A stretch of DNA of 64,000 nucleotides from the NCBI GenBank assembly GCA_022457155.1, contig JAJGOT010000707.1, positions 186,001-250,000 of the forward strand, read 5' to 3'. Each line of letters opens with the position of its first letter. Positions within the stretch are counted from its first letter, which is position 1. Below are positions 52,404 to 63,340 of this stretch, piece by piece. A program made the translations under genes and the position numbers. The notes under the pieces are model-generated. The model was given only the letters and a program-made list of their open reading frames with translations. It ran no database searches and was not told the DNA's origin. This DNA is from Cladopsammia gracilis. Lineage: Eukaryota > Cnidaria > Anthozoa > Scleractinia > Dendrophylliidae.

Positions 52404-53279
52404 ATGATAAAATCGTGTTTAGAATGTGGCGGTTTATTTTCACTCGATTGTGATCTAGCAGAACTTTTTTGTACAAAATGCGGCCGAGTTGAAAGAATAG
52501 ACGGAGTGGCCTTTACTCGTGAACAACTCTACAAAAACAATAATATGAAAATAAAAAGCTGTTCTACTTCAAAGCATACCTTCAATTATTGGATTGCTCA
52601 TATACTCAGAAATGACTAATTGACAAAATTAGGTGACAGCGAAAAGGTTTTATCAGAATTACGGAAAGAAATGGCAAAAAGAAATATTCTTCCACCATTT
52701 CTAACAATAGATATTTTAAGAGATTTACTGCGTAATATTGGTCGAGGTGCTTTATTCAAATTCTTTACTCTGTTGTTACACGTCGTTTCCGGTAAAACAA
52801 ACCCGCCGTTGACCTATGAACAATTAGGTCAAATAAACTTTGTTTACTCACGCATACGTAATTACCTCCCAAAAAGAATTTATTATCCATTTGTGATTTA
52901 CAAAATCTTAGATCTAATTTTACCAAAAGGGCCACAACGCGAGATTTTATCTTACATAAACCTTCAAACCCCCACTACAAATCTAAAGAATGAACTTCAT
53001 CGGAGTTCAGCTATTAGAGCCGCAAACATTAATCCTGTATCGAAAGTGACTCCGCATCCCGACAGTCCTGGGCGAACATGTCTGACATCTGGTCAACGAT
53101 GGCGCGGCGGTGCTGGGCGAACGATGAGAACGAGCAGTTTCATGGGAATGGAGATGCCGAAAGTAGAGCAGATGATCGAAGAAATGTCCACCATACCGCT
53201 CCCCGTGACACCGCTTTCGGGAACTTTGTGCAAATTGCTTGGGCTGATTGGCTGGTCTTCAAAAGTGAGGCCGGCATAG
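52404..53279 (+). pseudogene. Likely VLTF3-like late transcription factor, one in-frame stop
   Basis: The N-terminus is a zinc ribbon: CLECGGLF then FCTKCGRVE (two CxxC pairs 18 residues apart). HTFNYWIAHIL follows, then TAA at 52617-52619. The same frame continues downstream with no shift: LTIDILRDLLRNIG, FTLLLHVVSGKTNPPLTYEQ, YYPFVIYKILDLILP and REILSYINLQ. Zinc ribbon plus this helical body with a YPF-x-IYK segment is the layout of the poxvirus/NCLDV VLTF3 family, which activates late genes. The true C-terminus is probably near 53010-53040; beyond that the frame is antisense to the next gene. It fits the shared TATATA late-type promoters of this element. Confidence 0.55.
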
Positions 53280-53937
53280 ACAAAGTTGCCCTCACTTGTT
53301 TTCCTCATGTTATTACGATCGTAGAACTGAGTGGGCGGAATTTTCACGTCGGAGTTGGGAAAAACGATCCGAAAGCGGGCCAGGGGGTTGTCCAGGGGTT
53401 TACCGGTGTCCGGTCCGGTCCTGATCTCTTTCTGGACCATGGGGACAATGCGAAGGTTTTTTCGCGAATGTTTTTTGGCCCGAGCACTGTTTTCTCTGGT
53501 TGTTGGCAATGGTGGTTATTTCGCCGGCCTCGATTTTCTCCTCCATCGCGGTGAACAGAAAGTCGTTAATTTTTTTTTTCCAAAACGGCGAAAAGGGGGA
53601 GCAGTTTACCCTCCTTCGTGTATTTCTGAACGGTGAAAGTGGGGTTGTAGGAGTTGGACGGCGTCTCCTGCCATCTTGAGCCGAAAGGGAGTTCGCCGCC
53701 CGCATCTGGCTGCGCGACTTTGCCCACAAATCGCACGTCCTTGAACCTCAAATAAAGTGGTAAGTACGTTTGCCCGTCCGTGGTGATGTGGATGTTGAAA
53801 TAAACAATATTGTTGCCCTCGGTTCTCGATTTTTGGGGCTCCGAGAGGCGGAAAGCGTCGCGGCCGCGTTCTTCGAGAATATTAAGGAGCTCTTCCGGCT
53901 TGAAAAGGTGTTTCTGCCTCACTTGAACCGTCGTTAT
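53093..53937 (-). pseudogene. Conserved unknown protein of outer element, start lost and frameshifted
   Basis: About 280 residues. N-terminal frame: VQVRQKHLFKPEELLNILEE, then IVYFNIHITTDGQTYLPLYL. After an A/T run at 53569-53578 the frame shifts to FTAMEEKIEAGEITTIANN, and again near 53500 to LRIVPMVQKEIRTGPD, TQFYDRNNMRKT and ICSTFGISIPMKLLVL, ending at 53093. The position where ATG is expected reads ATA (53935-53937), after TATATATCTG. Immediately upstream is a third copy of the TIR promoter module. Unknown function; no catalytic motif seen. A nucleic-acid-binding early protein is possible. Confidence 0.5.
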
Positions 53938-53942
53938 CACAG

Positions 53943-53984
53943 ATATATACAAAGGGTATAGATTTCTTCAATTGGTAATACCCC
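53943..53984 (-). promoter_or_regulatory. Third copy of TIR promoter module
   Basis: TATATACAAAGGGTATAG, then TTCTTCAATTGGT and ATACCC. Near-identical to the inner ends of both terminal repeats (9929-9970, 54541-54581). It precedes the gene starting near 53937. Confidence 0.6.
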
Positions 53985-54209
53985 ACCGGTTTTTTCTAGC
54001 AAAACATGTGGGACAAAAAAGAAATCCACAATTTGGGGGCTTCAAAAAAACAGTAGCCCTGACAATTTTTCCGCTACGCTAATCCAAACCCACGGATCGC
54101 CCGCGCGCCGGACGACATGTGTTTAACAGTTATCCACTAATCACCCCATCTTGGTGTCGGGGCTATGGGCCAATCCCAATCTAATACACCGGGCGGCACG
54201 ATAACTGCC

Positions 54210-54509
54210 TCAAGCTCGGGAAGAGCTCGATAGTTTCTTCTCAAAGATGGACAGCCATTTTTTGTGACTGTAAACTGTTGTCTTAGATACTTCTCGATTG
54301 CAGTTAGGACAAGTAACTTTTGGACGGGGTTGTGTGTTCATGTTCTTGCAAGCATATTTTTGATGTTCCTCAAGCGAGTGAACCTGTGTGAAGTTTTGGC
54401 CACAATATCTGCAAGGATTATAACTGAATTTACCTTTGTTTTTCGCAAAGATATCGTCATCTTTTCTCAAAGGGGTGTTGATCATAGTTGAAAACTCAGT
54501 TGCGGTCAT
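54210..54509 (-). CDS. Zinc-finger protein at right end of outer element
   Basis: 99 residues from ATG 54507-54509, the first gene inside the right terminal repeat. A classic C2H2 finger (CRYCGQNFTQVHSLEEHQ, next Cys replacing the last His) and a second CPNCNREVSKTTVYSH unit. Intact. The promoter module at 54541-54581 lies just upstream. A regulator or terminal DNA-binding protein is plausible. The gap 53985-54209 shows no gene. Confidence 0.55.
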   Translation of the reverse strand: MTATEFSTMINTPLRKDDDIFAKNKGKFSYNPCRYCGQNFTQVHSLEEHQKYACKNMNTQPRPKVTCPNCNREVSKTTVYSHKKWLSIFEKKLSSSSRA

Positions 54510-54529
54510 AGGTGTGTGAGCGATCGCCA

Positions 54530-54734
54530 GTCACCTGTTTTTATATACAAAGGGTATTATTTTCGTCATTTGGTGATACCCAGCCCTTCAAAGTCTTCGA
54601 GAAAGGCTACGAGGGGTGGAATTGCCCGCTCAGAAGAAAAATTCCGAGGGGTGGCAATTGTTCCAGGAAGTTTCCGGGGATTGTAATTTCCGGCTTAGAA
54701 AAAAGCGCATTTCAGAGCCTCCCTATATACTACT
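54530..54734. repeat. Right terminal inverted repeat of outer element
   Basis: Complement of 9755-9980 with small indels; ends CCCTATATACTACT followed by ATACT. Confidence 0.8.
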
Positions 54735-55365
54735 ATACTCCCTATCATCAAACTGTGAAATAACTTGCATGCAGATTCCCAAGACATTTATTTTCCAATA
54801 TGCCTAACACGACGACGCCCAAGTATATGTTGTAGTTTAAAATGTATTTTAGGTCAAAATGATTTCAACCTAGTTTTTTTTCACTACAGGGGTCTGTTCT
54901 CTTAGGCTATCAAACAGTAGGATGGTTAAACAGGGTGATGAACAAATGTTATATTCAATAAACCAACGATATTATGTAGTATTTAGGTCTATGATGCAAT
55001 GAGTTTAGTGATTAGGGTTAAGCACAACTTTAAATGGTTAGCTTTGAGGTAAGGGTAGGGACACTAGTTGTATCAAGTCCTACTCTATGATTTGTTTCCA
55101 CCTGAGACACTCAGCATAGATTAACTGAATGTCATTTTGAAACAATAAAGAAATAAACAAACATAAATGTGGTGAGTATAATTTCTTTTATTAAATAGTT
55201 ACTGAACACATTTCATGATTCTAAATAATTAAGCTTGCTTATTTGCACTTGTAAATGATCTTTCCTTGATGTAATCAAGTGTTACATTCACATCTGTTGC
55301 TTTATTTTGTTTACTAAACTTAATGAAGGGTAACAAACACCCAGTAGTGACAGTCATTTTCTTGT

Positions 55366-56844
55366 CTATTGCTCACAAGCCATTTTACAGGCTCTTGTTA
55401 GAGTTATTTGCTTTGAACGATCAAATAAAATATTGGGTTTTTTAATGATACTGAGTCTGTTTGTTGAAATGTAAGTGGACATCAATCCAAACTTTGTGAT
55501 TAATTTGGCGTACTCTCCTTCAAGTTCGATAATTTGACAAAGTAGTACATTTGGATGCAGGGGGCTTTTCTTGTCTTCCTTGTTTATTTTTAATGCAACA
55601 TAATCATCACATTTGAATTTGTGCTTTTGGGGTTTTACCTCTTTCATTTTTTTGTTATATTCCTTTTGTGCTGCATGTACTTCTTCTTTTTCTCTTTTTC
55701 GTTTTGCTGATCTTGTCACCCTTTCTGTAGGTTCAGCTGCTGTGCTGTTGTTTTCTTCTCTCGATGTTTGTACTTGTTCATCAGTTTCTTGTTCCATGTT
55801 GCATGTTCGAGTATCTGTGTCTTGTGTAGGACTTTCTTCTTCGCTCACTTGTAAAACACTTCTGATTTCTTTTTTTGGTAGTGATCCAAAAACTACTTCG
55901 TATGGAATTTTGGTAATTGCCCTGTGAATGGTTATGTTTCTCTTGTATGCTGCTTCTCCAAGAAATTGACACCAGTGGTTTGGTGCAATGTTTTTCTCTT
56001 TAATTATATTGCCAATGTTTTCTTTCACTGTTCTATTAGCCCGTTCGACGAGTCCTTGGGTGGAAGGATTCCTTGGGGCACCATGTACTTGCTTAATTTT
56101 GTGTTTTTTACAAAATTCGGTCATCGCTTTACTTTTAAATTCCTTGCCATTGTCAGAATGTAAGGTTGTTGGAAATCCGAACATCCAGAACAGGGACTCC
56201 AGATTCTGTACAACTTCTTTTGTTTCTTTGTGTTTGAGTGGTAATAGCCACGAGTACTTTGAAAAATGGTCTTCTACATGAAGAATCCAGTTATGATTCT
56301 TGGAACAGTTACAGGGTAGTTTACGGAAGTCTATCAAATCTATCTCTATGTGAGAAAGGAAACCGGAGGCTTGAATTGGGTTTGTAATGGGTTTCTTGCA
56401 GTGACTGGTGATGCTGCTTTGCTGCTGGTGTAGTTTGCATAGTGAGGTAAATAAACTTACAACCTGCTGGGAAATTCCACTGTACGACATTTGAAGATAT
56501 TTCTCCGTTTTGTCTCTGCCGCGGTGACACGAGGCTGTATGTGCTTCTGAAAGTATCCCGTGTAAATCTTTTTTCGGAACAACATATTTTTTCTCATCAT
56601 TGACAATTTTGCCTTCAGAATCCAGACTCCATTTTTTGCGTGCAATTTTCGTCTTTGCTGCACTAGAGAGTTCGGAGCATTTTCGTTCTTCTTCAGACGA
56701 ATTTAGCCACGTTTTTGCTTGTTCGTAAAAGCCATCGTCTATAAATAATGTTGTTGTACTAGTTTTGGATTTGCCGGACTGCTTTACCTCTTCTAGCTTT
56801 TGGTAAAAGTACTCAGAATTTACACAAACACTTTCGGAATCCAT
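55366..56844 (-). CDS. Ginger-type integrase/transposase, intact
   Basis: 492 residues. An N-terminal His/Cys zinc domain at about 102-139 (HTASCHRGRDKT, then CKLHQQQ, where the last Cys is His). The rve catalytic core has D169 (IEIDLIDF), D231 (HSDNGKEF) and E267 (GLVERANRTVKENI), a D,D-35-E spacing. The C-terminal third is Ser/Glu-rich with a basic patch (SAKRKREKEEV) that could be a nuclear signal, then a beta-rich tail. It cuts and joins the transposon's ends. Single intact frame; start ATG 56842-56844. Confidence 0.85.
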   Translation of the reverse strand: MDSESVCVNSEYFYQKLEEVKQSGKSKTSTTTLFIDDGFYEQAKTWLNSSEEERKCSELSSAAKTKIARKKWSLDSEGKIVNDEKKYVVPKKDLHGILSEAHTASCHRGRDKTEKYLQMSYSGISQQVVSLFTSLCKLHQQQSSITSHCKKPITNPIQASGFLSHIEIDLIDFRKLPCNCSKNHNWILHVEDHFSKYSWLLPLKHKETKEVVQNLESLFWMFGFPTTLHSDNGKEFKSKAMTEFCKKHKIKQVHGAPRNPSTQGLVERANRTVKENIGNIIKEKNIAPNHWCQFLGEAAYKRNITIHRAITKIPYEVVFGSLPKKEIRSVLQVSEEESPTQDTDTRTCNMEQETDEQVQTSREENNSTAAEPTERVTRSAKRKREKEEVHAAQKEYNKKMKEVKPQKHKFKCDDYVALKINKEDKKSPLHPNVLLCQIIELEGEYAKLITKFGLMSTYISTNRLSIIKKPNILFDRSKQITLTRACKMACEQ

Positions 56845-56986
56845 AGCGTGTCAACTGAACATTGCAAAGTCCAATTGTGTTTCAAATGCGCATGTGCGAA
56901 TAAATTAAAATGCTGACAGAGAGGAGTCTGGGACCAATAAGTATTGACACCAACAAATACGGTGAAATTTGCAACGATTGCCTGTG

Positions 56987-57046
56987 TGGTCAAGTGGATA
57001 AGATGGTGGACTACAAATCTGAAGGTCGAGAGTTCAGCTCTCGGTA
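56987..57046 (+). other. tRNA-like sequence in Ginger element
   Basis: Box A-like TGGTCAAGTGG, a loop CTACAAA, and a T arm CGAGA-GTTCAGC-TCTCG with a degenerate box B. The anticodon stem is weak and no acceptor stem is evident. A tRNA-derived fragment (SINE-like), 140 bp upstream of the transposase start on the opposite strand. Confidence 0.4.
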
Positions 57047-57336
57047 AGTACGTAAAAAAAATTCTTTGTTAATGTTAGAAGGGGCGCTGCGTGGGAGTCG
57101 GAAAAAGGAAGGGTATACTTTTTTTTTTCCACTGATTGTTTTTAGAATCCCCCCTAAAAAAGCCATGCCCCTATTTTTTTTAACCACACCCCATAAAATA
57201 TAATCCCTTTTTAGACAGTTGATAATAAACTAGTTTGAAACAATTTAACCTGGGTAAAACTCATTTTGAACTAGTTTAAAACAAATTGACCTAGGTTGAA
57301 ATCATTTTGACCTGAATTTCATTTCAACCTACAACA

Positions 57337-60300
57337 TATACACTCCCACAGCGTCTTGTTCCACAGTGATTCAGCCACTATGTTGGCCCTGAGAAAAATC
57401 TTTGCCCATGTACAACTGATTTCCAGCTTACTTTTAGACATAACCAAGTCTTATGGATAGCAGAAAAAGCATGAACCAGTCGAGGGAAATGCAATGGCGT
57501 CGAAACATAAACAGCTAAGTAAGTCGTGCACCTATGCATGCTCGAGTCGGTTGGTCAACATTTTGTTTTGATTGGATGTTGAGGCTCTCCCGAGACTGCT
57601 GACGGTTTCGTAGTTGATCTTCCTGCGCTCTTGATTGGTTCTCAAACAATTCATTGTTACTTTCGGAAAACCTGAGACAGACAGAAGGACAGAATTCTCA
57701 ATTCTCGATTCTACACGATTAGTAGACTGCGCGCCGGCAGCAAAAGAAAGAAAAACGGAGGCCATTTTACAACTCATGCCGCTACGCGCATGAGTAACAA
57801 ACGTTCCAAAAAGGCCAGTGAGAATTTTCTAAGAAACGAAAACACAACAGAAGTGGCCGCAGAAATCGAACTAAAACACGCGCTGGTATACGCAATAAAT
57901 TCACGAGAGTAAGCTATACATTCATAATTGGGCTTTTTTTTTCGCTGCGGTATTTTTCACTCGTCATCACTACAAGATTCTGCTAGCCAAAAATTTCCAC
58001 TTTGGCTTTGACGGTGAAATTGGAAATTGTTAGGAATTGGAACAAAGAGTAGACGACCATATGAAACAGCCAGTGAGGAATGTGATAGTAACGCAAAAGT
58101 ATGTTATCAAACACAAGGGTTTTTATTGCAGCTCAAAACCGGATAGTTAGAAGTACTCGAATTTGCGGCTTTATATATTTTATATTTTGAAAACTGGAAA
58201 GGGTTTTCCGTAGAAGCCATATTTTGTCATGCTGAGATTTTTGGGGTTATGAAGAAATACCCGATAAGTCGGATAAATATTATATATTAAATTTCACCTT
58301 GCATGCAGCATAAAATTCTGTTTCTTGTAGCGCTGACTACGTTTGTCGAATGTTTCCGATTACTCAGTTTCTTTTATTAAAGCTTTGAGTAGCATCAGTC
58401 TTTCAGATGGGAGATTGTCTGGCTACGCTTTTCCACTATTAGTGCAACAACTAACACAAATGCGTTAGCATAGCATTTTCAGAGCAAATTTTGCCAGCAT
58501 TTTTTGCAGCAAGTTGCCGATGGTCATGATTGTCGAGAAATTTGCAGATACAAAACCTGAGAACTCGTCGCATTTTAAAAGTACGAGCATTTTGTGTAAA
58601 AATGAGGTTTTAAAAATATGCTGATTCAAACATTTTTACTCCCGCAGAAAAAAGTAATTATATTTTCTTAAAATTCAAACATTGTTCATTTAGGAATGGA
58701 TGCCAAAACTTATAAAAATCGATTAAATCTTTGCTACCAAAAACACGATTCCAAAATATAACCAATGCGGCAATAAATAGGTTCGGGCCACCTTAACCAA
58801 CGCCCGCTAAACCTACTGACTTATTTTGAAATATTTCAATCACGGAGGAATGTAGTGCGCATTGATTTGAAATCATTACCGAGCATAACATAACAATGAA
58901 ACTTGGAGATAATATTTTTCACATCGATAAGCATGCGTGGTGAGCGTTTTAAAAACGTCTATCAGACCGTTCCCCAGATGTTTGCAAAAACGACTGAAAT
59001 CGAAAATTAACCAAGAATTGCACATGAAGCGATGTTAGGAAAAACGGTAGTTCTCAAGATCGCATAAGAGAAATTAAATAATAACTTCATGATGTGAAAA
59101 CATAACATCAAGCTACTTTTTGACACTATATTGAAGTAATTTCACAAAACCAGTGTTAATCTCTCGATCAACTTATTACCAGTATACAAATGTAGGGTTT
59201 GAAATGTTACTGCGATTTATTTGAAATCAAACATACAGAATTTTTTTTTTATTCGTGCAAAATATATATGCCATATATCCCATATTTTAAGATGTGTATG
59301 TGGGATTTTCAATGCGAAATCTTTAAAAACGCGCAAAATTTCACTTTTACTGATTTCGAAGTTTCTTGTTTATCGTAATCATGGTAACATCGATTTTATC
59401 AGACAATACATGTTGCCAAACTTCAATTGAAAACCAGTTAGTGGTGAAAATTGCACGTTGAGTTGACTTGGAGAAGATCGATTGAAAAATGTAGGTATCA
59501 CCTCCAGAAAACTGTATCGAAACACTTTAAGTGTTATGATCAAAGCTATAATTTTATCTCAGTCATGCATCTTAACTGATATAAATAAAATTAAGTTTGT
59601 TGTCGTAACGTTTACATGTTTGCGCCATTTTCGTGTTTCTCTATTAGTTTTGATTACTTTTGCGTAAATTTGGACGGTTTTCTGAATTGTTCGAGAACTC
59701 CAGAAATCCATTATGACGTATGCAGAACTGATGATGTAATTCCCACGTCATATGACATCATTGTCCTTTTTTAAGGACCGCAAAGTAAACTGCATGGGGA
59801 TAGAGAGCACAGGACTAGTCACTAAAACTAAAACTCCAAAAGGTAAGGTATTATGGGATCATAAAATTGAACCTTTTTCTATGGGGCGCCATACTGGGCA
59901 TTATTACAAACGTTTTTAAAATATGTAAGAGTTTACATGCTTATGCTCATTGCCATACCTTTATGTCTGACGTATATGTATATGATTAATAAAAGATACG
60001 TTCAAAGATTAAAAATTCGTTGTGGAAAACTTTGCATATCGTATGGTATGATGCACCGTGCGCCAGTTTCGCTTAAATAGATACCACTAGAGAACAATAG
60101 TAACTTGCAGCCCATTGAGCAACGATTGTTGGGACAGAGGTTACGGCGCATACGGCATTGCCAGGACTCCATTCTGGGTGAACCAGAGATGATATAAGAC
60201 ATTTGCCTAGATTTCATGTGGGTCTCAAAATATTGCTTATGAGGTGATAAAACGTCCTTCTGTGCTAAGACCATAGTAATTCCACTGAATGGTTGATTCC

Positions 60301-60476
60301 TACAACTATTTTTTTTTAAATTTGGTGCAAATATACAAGATGGAGTGGTAACAAATGAAGTTGGTTTAATAGGGTAGATGCTTCATCATATGGATCTCAG
60401 CAATATAGCTTTTAGGAACACCATTGTTCACGTCTCTGCAAGTAATGTATCTGATTTGGTGTTGTTTTACACAGGA
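57337..60476. other. Non-coding interval
   Basis: AT-rich sequence without a supported gene. About 57500-57795 contains part of the dispersed repeat also found near 8870-8916 (24-bp palindrome at 57772-57795). The rest shows nothing I can name. Confidence 0.5.
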
Positions 60477-60792
60477 TCAATCTAGAAAACCCATCAATAG
60501 CAGCATGGACAACAAACCGTAACATATCATCTTGTGGTTACCATTAATGTGCCATACACAATGTATTTTCGTCAACGGATGTTTCGTGTCCATAGAAGAT
60601 CTTTTCTTACTGCTTGCAGCTTGTGTATTAGTTCTCAGACTTTCCACCGCTGCAACACGTTTATGCGGTGCAGGCAATATACGGGTTTGTCCAATCCCTG
60701 AGGCGACACGCATAATGCTTTGCATGATTTCTCTTAGTTATCCGTTTCCAATGGAACACCAGTTCTGCTCAAATATTGCCCCTTTTACTTAA
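60477..60792 (-). pseudogene. Decayed integrase-core fragment
   Basis: Minus-strand frame containing IMRVASGIGQTRI and, further on, HCVWHINGNHKMI, which resembles the start of an rve-type integrase core (a WHxDGNHKL-like segment) found in transposon-derived animal genes. In that family the residue after the first H is usually Asp, here Asn. The frame stops soon after. Further fragments may lie down to about 60000 but are not clear. Confidence 0.35.
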
Positions 60793-62519
60793 GGTTTTTG
60801 TAGAAATTATCACTCAACAAAAGTGTAACTCTCGAAGAATCTTCGAATTATCGTTGACCTCTTATACTTGTGTGATCCCTCTCACATTGGTGGGTGGACA
60901 TAAAATGAGCTTTGACTTAATTCTCCTGCCATATTTTCAAAGTAATCACGGACACGGACAGCTTGTCCATATGTTACTATGAAAGTTCTACATTTCCAAA
61001 TCGTGCTCTGAAAGAGTTAATAGTCCCGCAACTTTCTCTTTTAAAATAGAAACAGTTTCACCAACCTGGGCAAGCCTTTCGTGTAACCTTACTATTCTAT
61101 CTACGCTTTTCACTGAATACGTATGGAGAAATATATTGCTCTGCTTCTTCAACTAGCGTTGTTGTCCATTGAAAAAAATATATGAGCGGATTCTCGAATC
61201 CTACTGTATTATCCAGAGTAACAATTTTGGCTACTGTTACTAGCCGAGAGGCGCCTCGTGTCTATTTAATTGTAACTGGCGCGTTGTTCATCATACCATA
61301 CAGTATGTAAAGTTGACCATTACGTTTTGTTATTAATAAGAAAACAACAAATGTTTAATCTTTGAACGCTTCTTTTATTGAACCCAGTAAAACTATGCAG
61401 TTGACATTTGGCATGAATATTTATGGATTTAAGCATATGCAATGTAAATATTGGCAGGTAAACTTTTAGTGTAGGTCATATTTAAAACGTTTGTGATAAT
61501 GTCCAGTATGTGCCCAAAATTCTACGACTTACAAATGCGATAACGACGATACACTGGAAAAAATCCTTTTGGGAAGATTTTGAAGTTCGTTGGATGACAA
61601 ATCCCTAAAGAAAAGGAGCAGATATTTGTTGCAACATTTCATTCCAATGCCATCACTCAAGAGCTAAGAACAATCTCAGCAGTTTCATTTACAAATTGTA
61701 CAGAACACAGATAAGCAAGGGGATAGAATAGGTATATTCGCAAGCACTATTTTCCAGTTGTAAAGTTAAAATTACGTTTATAAGTGTAGCGAAATTGTTA
61801 AAGGGTTCCGGTTACCTTAGATAACTCCATTTATTGCAAAGTTATCACAATAATCCACCAAAGCCACTAAGGGATACAAGGAGGATGTCTACTCTTGACA
61901 ACAAAAGTAAATAGTTTCATCCTACTTTATACTGACATGAAAACACCCGAAGCGAATCATATTGTGCTGATTATATTTAGCTATACATTTTTAAGAGAAT
62001 CATTCATAGTCACCGTTTTTCAGTGTAGAATTGAAGTAAACTTTTCTCAGTTTGGGCTCTTAACGTTGTTTGCAACTGCATGAATATAAGACTGCAGTGA
62101 GGTAGGGAGGCAGCGAGATGAAATTCTTACTTGCACAAAATGTGTAAATGCACAACTATTAATTCTAGTCAGTACAACAAAAGCAGTGCAGATAACTGAT
62201 TGTCTTAAGTCTTATGATGAAAGCTATAATTTTCTTTCAGTTGCTGCATAACAATCAAACTGTTTGCTACTTAATTCATATACGTTATACTTACAGGTAT
62301 TGTAGGGTTCCCAAAGAAGAGAAGATGACTTCTGCCAAATCCTTAAGTTGATTTTGTGACAGGTCTCTATGATAAAATCAAAAAACATTTAACCCTATTT
62401 AGCCTTTTTTTTTTGGGGGGGGGGGGGAGGACATAGAGTGACCGCGCTCGTTTTCAACATTCATGCCTTTTTAAATATGAAAAAAATAAGGTGTCCTTCG
62501 TAACATTTACATTTTTACG
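60793..62519. other. Non-coding interval
   Basis: AT-rich with scattered homopolymers (G run at 62415-62428). No gene, repeat array or RNA gene that I can support. Confidence 0.5.
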
Positions 62520-62524
62520 CCATT

Positions 62525-63340
62525 TTAGTGTTTCATTGCCACGTGTCTGGTATTATCCACTCTTTCCTCTTCCTTGCCTTCTGTGTTCCCAGACAGTTTT
62601 TGCTCGCTCTCAAAGGTCGCTTGCAACTGCTCATAAAAGGCTTCTTTGTTCGTGTCATCGCTGTCATTGGTTGATGCGTGACACTGTATGATGGATATGT
62701 TGGTCTGCTTGCCCTTCAAACGCGCTAGAATAATCCTGCTGTTTACTGGTTTCTACTCCATTAATTATAAGCACTTCTCCATCCCTTTCGTCGTGATGAT
62801 CGCAACCCCTTCGTGATGTAAATCATCTTTATCCCTGAGTAAAGAATCGTTTCATCTGTGTCAATCTACATTCTCCCAGATCTTGTCCATCAGCTCTCGC
62901 TTATACCCAAGATGTCTAGTTTGCAGCGCTTCATTTCAGCAATGACTTGCGCCATATTTCCTTAATTGCTCATACATTGTTCTTACATTCCAAAAGCCAA
63001 TCAGTGTAGTTGTTTTGGGGCTGACAGCTCCCGTAATCATGACAGTGGATTCCTCTTGGCTTTGACCACTGCCAGTCATTCTTTATCTTGGCGTGGATTC
63101 CGGAAGCCTGTCTTGTGCAGATGTTGAGTTACTCGTTGCTGTTTCCGTAACAAAGGTTTTTGTTTTACATGGCAGGGTTGTTGGCCCTGTGCAAAACCCC
63201 CAACCTGGAAGACCAGTAGATTGCTCTTTGTCTTGCTCCTAACCTCCAACCTGTCCGGCATTGGTGACCCTACCAGGACCTCTAGAGGTCCAGCCAGCAT
63301 AGCCCTCCGGCTCATTGGGACACGCAAGCCTCCCTAACAC
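62525..63340 (-). pseudogene. RTE-like LINE, 5' UTR and endonuclease start, inverted
   Basis: On the minus strand a leader (about 63340-63060) is followed by decayed frames with TLIGFWNVRTMYEQ (about 62990) and, lower down, IIQCHASTNDSDDTNK and EAFYEQLQA (about 62690-62620). These are apurinic-type endonuclease motifs of RTE-like LINEs. Several stops lie in between. It reads away from the reverse transcriptase part at 63341-64000, so the element is broken by an inversion. Confidence 0.6.

Larger units (their letters stand above)
9755..54734. mobile_element. Outer Polinton/Maverick element (nested, decayed)
   Basis: Both ends carry matching inverted repeats: AGCAGTATATAGGG at the left and, inverted, CCCTATATACTACT at the right. 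The 5-bp sequence ATACT abuts both ends (9750-9754 and 54735-54739), as expected for a target duplication. Inside are a protein-primed family B polymerase, a retroviral-type integrase and a set of Polinton-like small genes. Subtracting B, the Penelope-like element, the tandem array and C leaves about 12.5 kb, short for a complete Polinton. I recognise no packaging ATPase, adenovirus-type protease or canonical double-jelly-roll capsid gene. Most genes contain frameshifts or stops, so the copy is dead. Confidence 0.8.
54828..57336 (-). mobile_element. Ginger-like DDE transposon
   Basis: Ends TGTTGTAG and CTACAACA, with subterminal inverted similarity (about 54828-54880 versus 57245-57336) rich in TTTCAACCTA/TAGGTTGAAA motifs. 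TATA abuts both ends (54824-54827, 57337-57340), a 4-bp target duplication. TGT...ACA ends, a 4-bp duplication and a single integrase gene without gag or reverse transcriptase match Ginger transposons. It sits 93 bp outside the outer Polinton. Confidence 0.7.

Noticed and set aside
10359..52619. In-frame TAA/TAG codons in the outer polymerase and VLTF3-like gene as reassigned sense codons.
   Set aside because: The same genes also carry frameshifts and a TGA-type break occurs in B, while element C and the Ginger gene are open under the standard code. Ordinary decay explains it.
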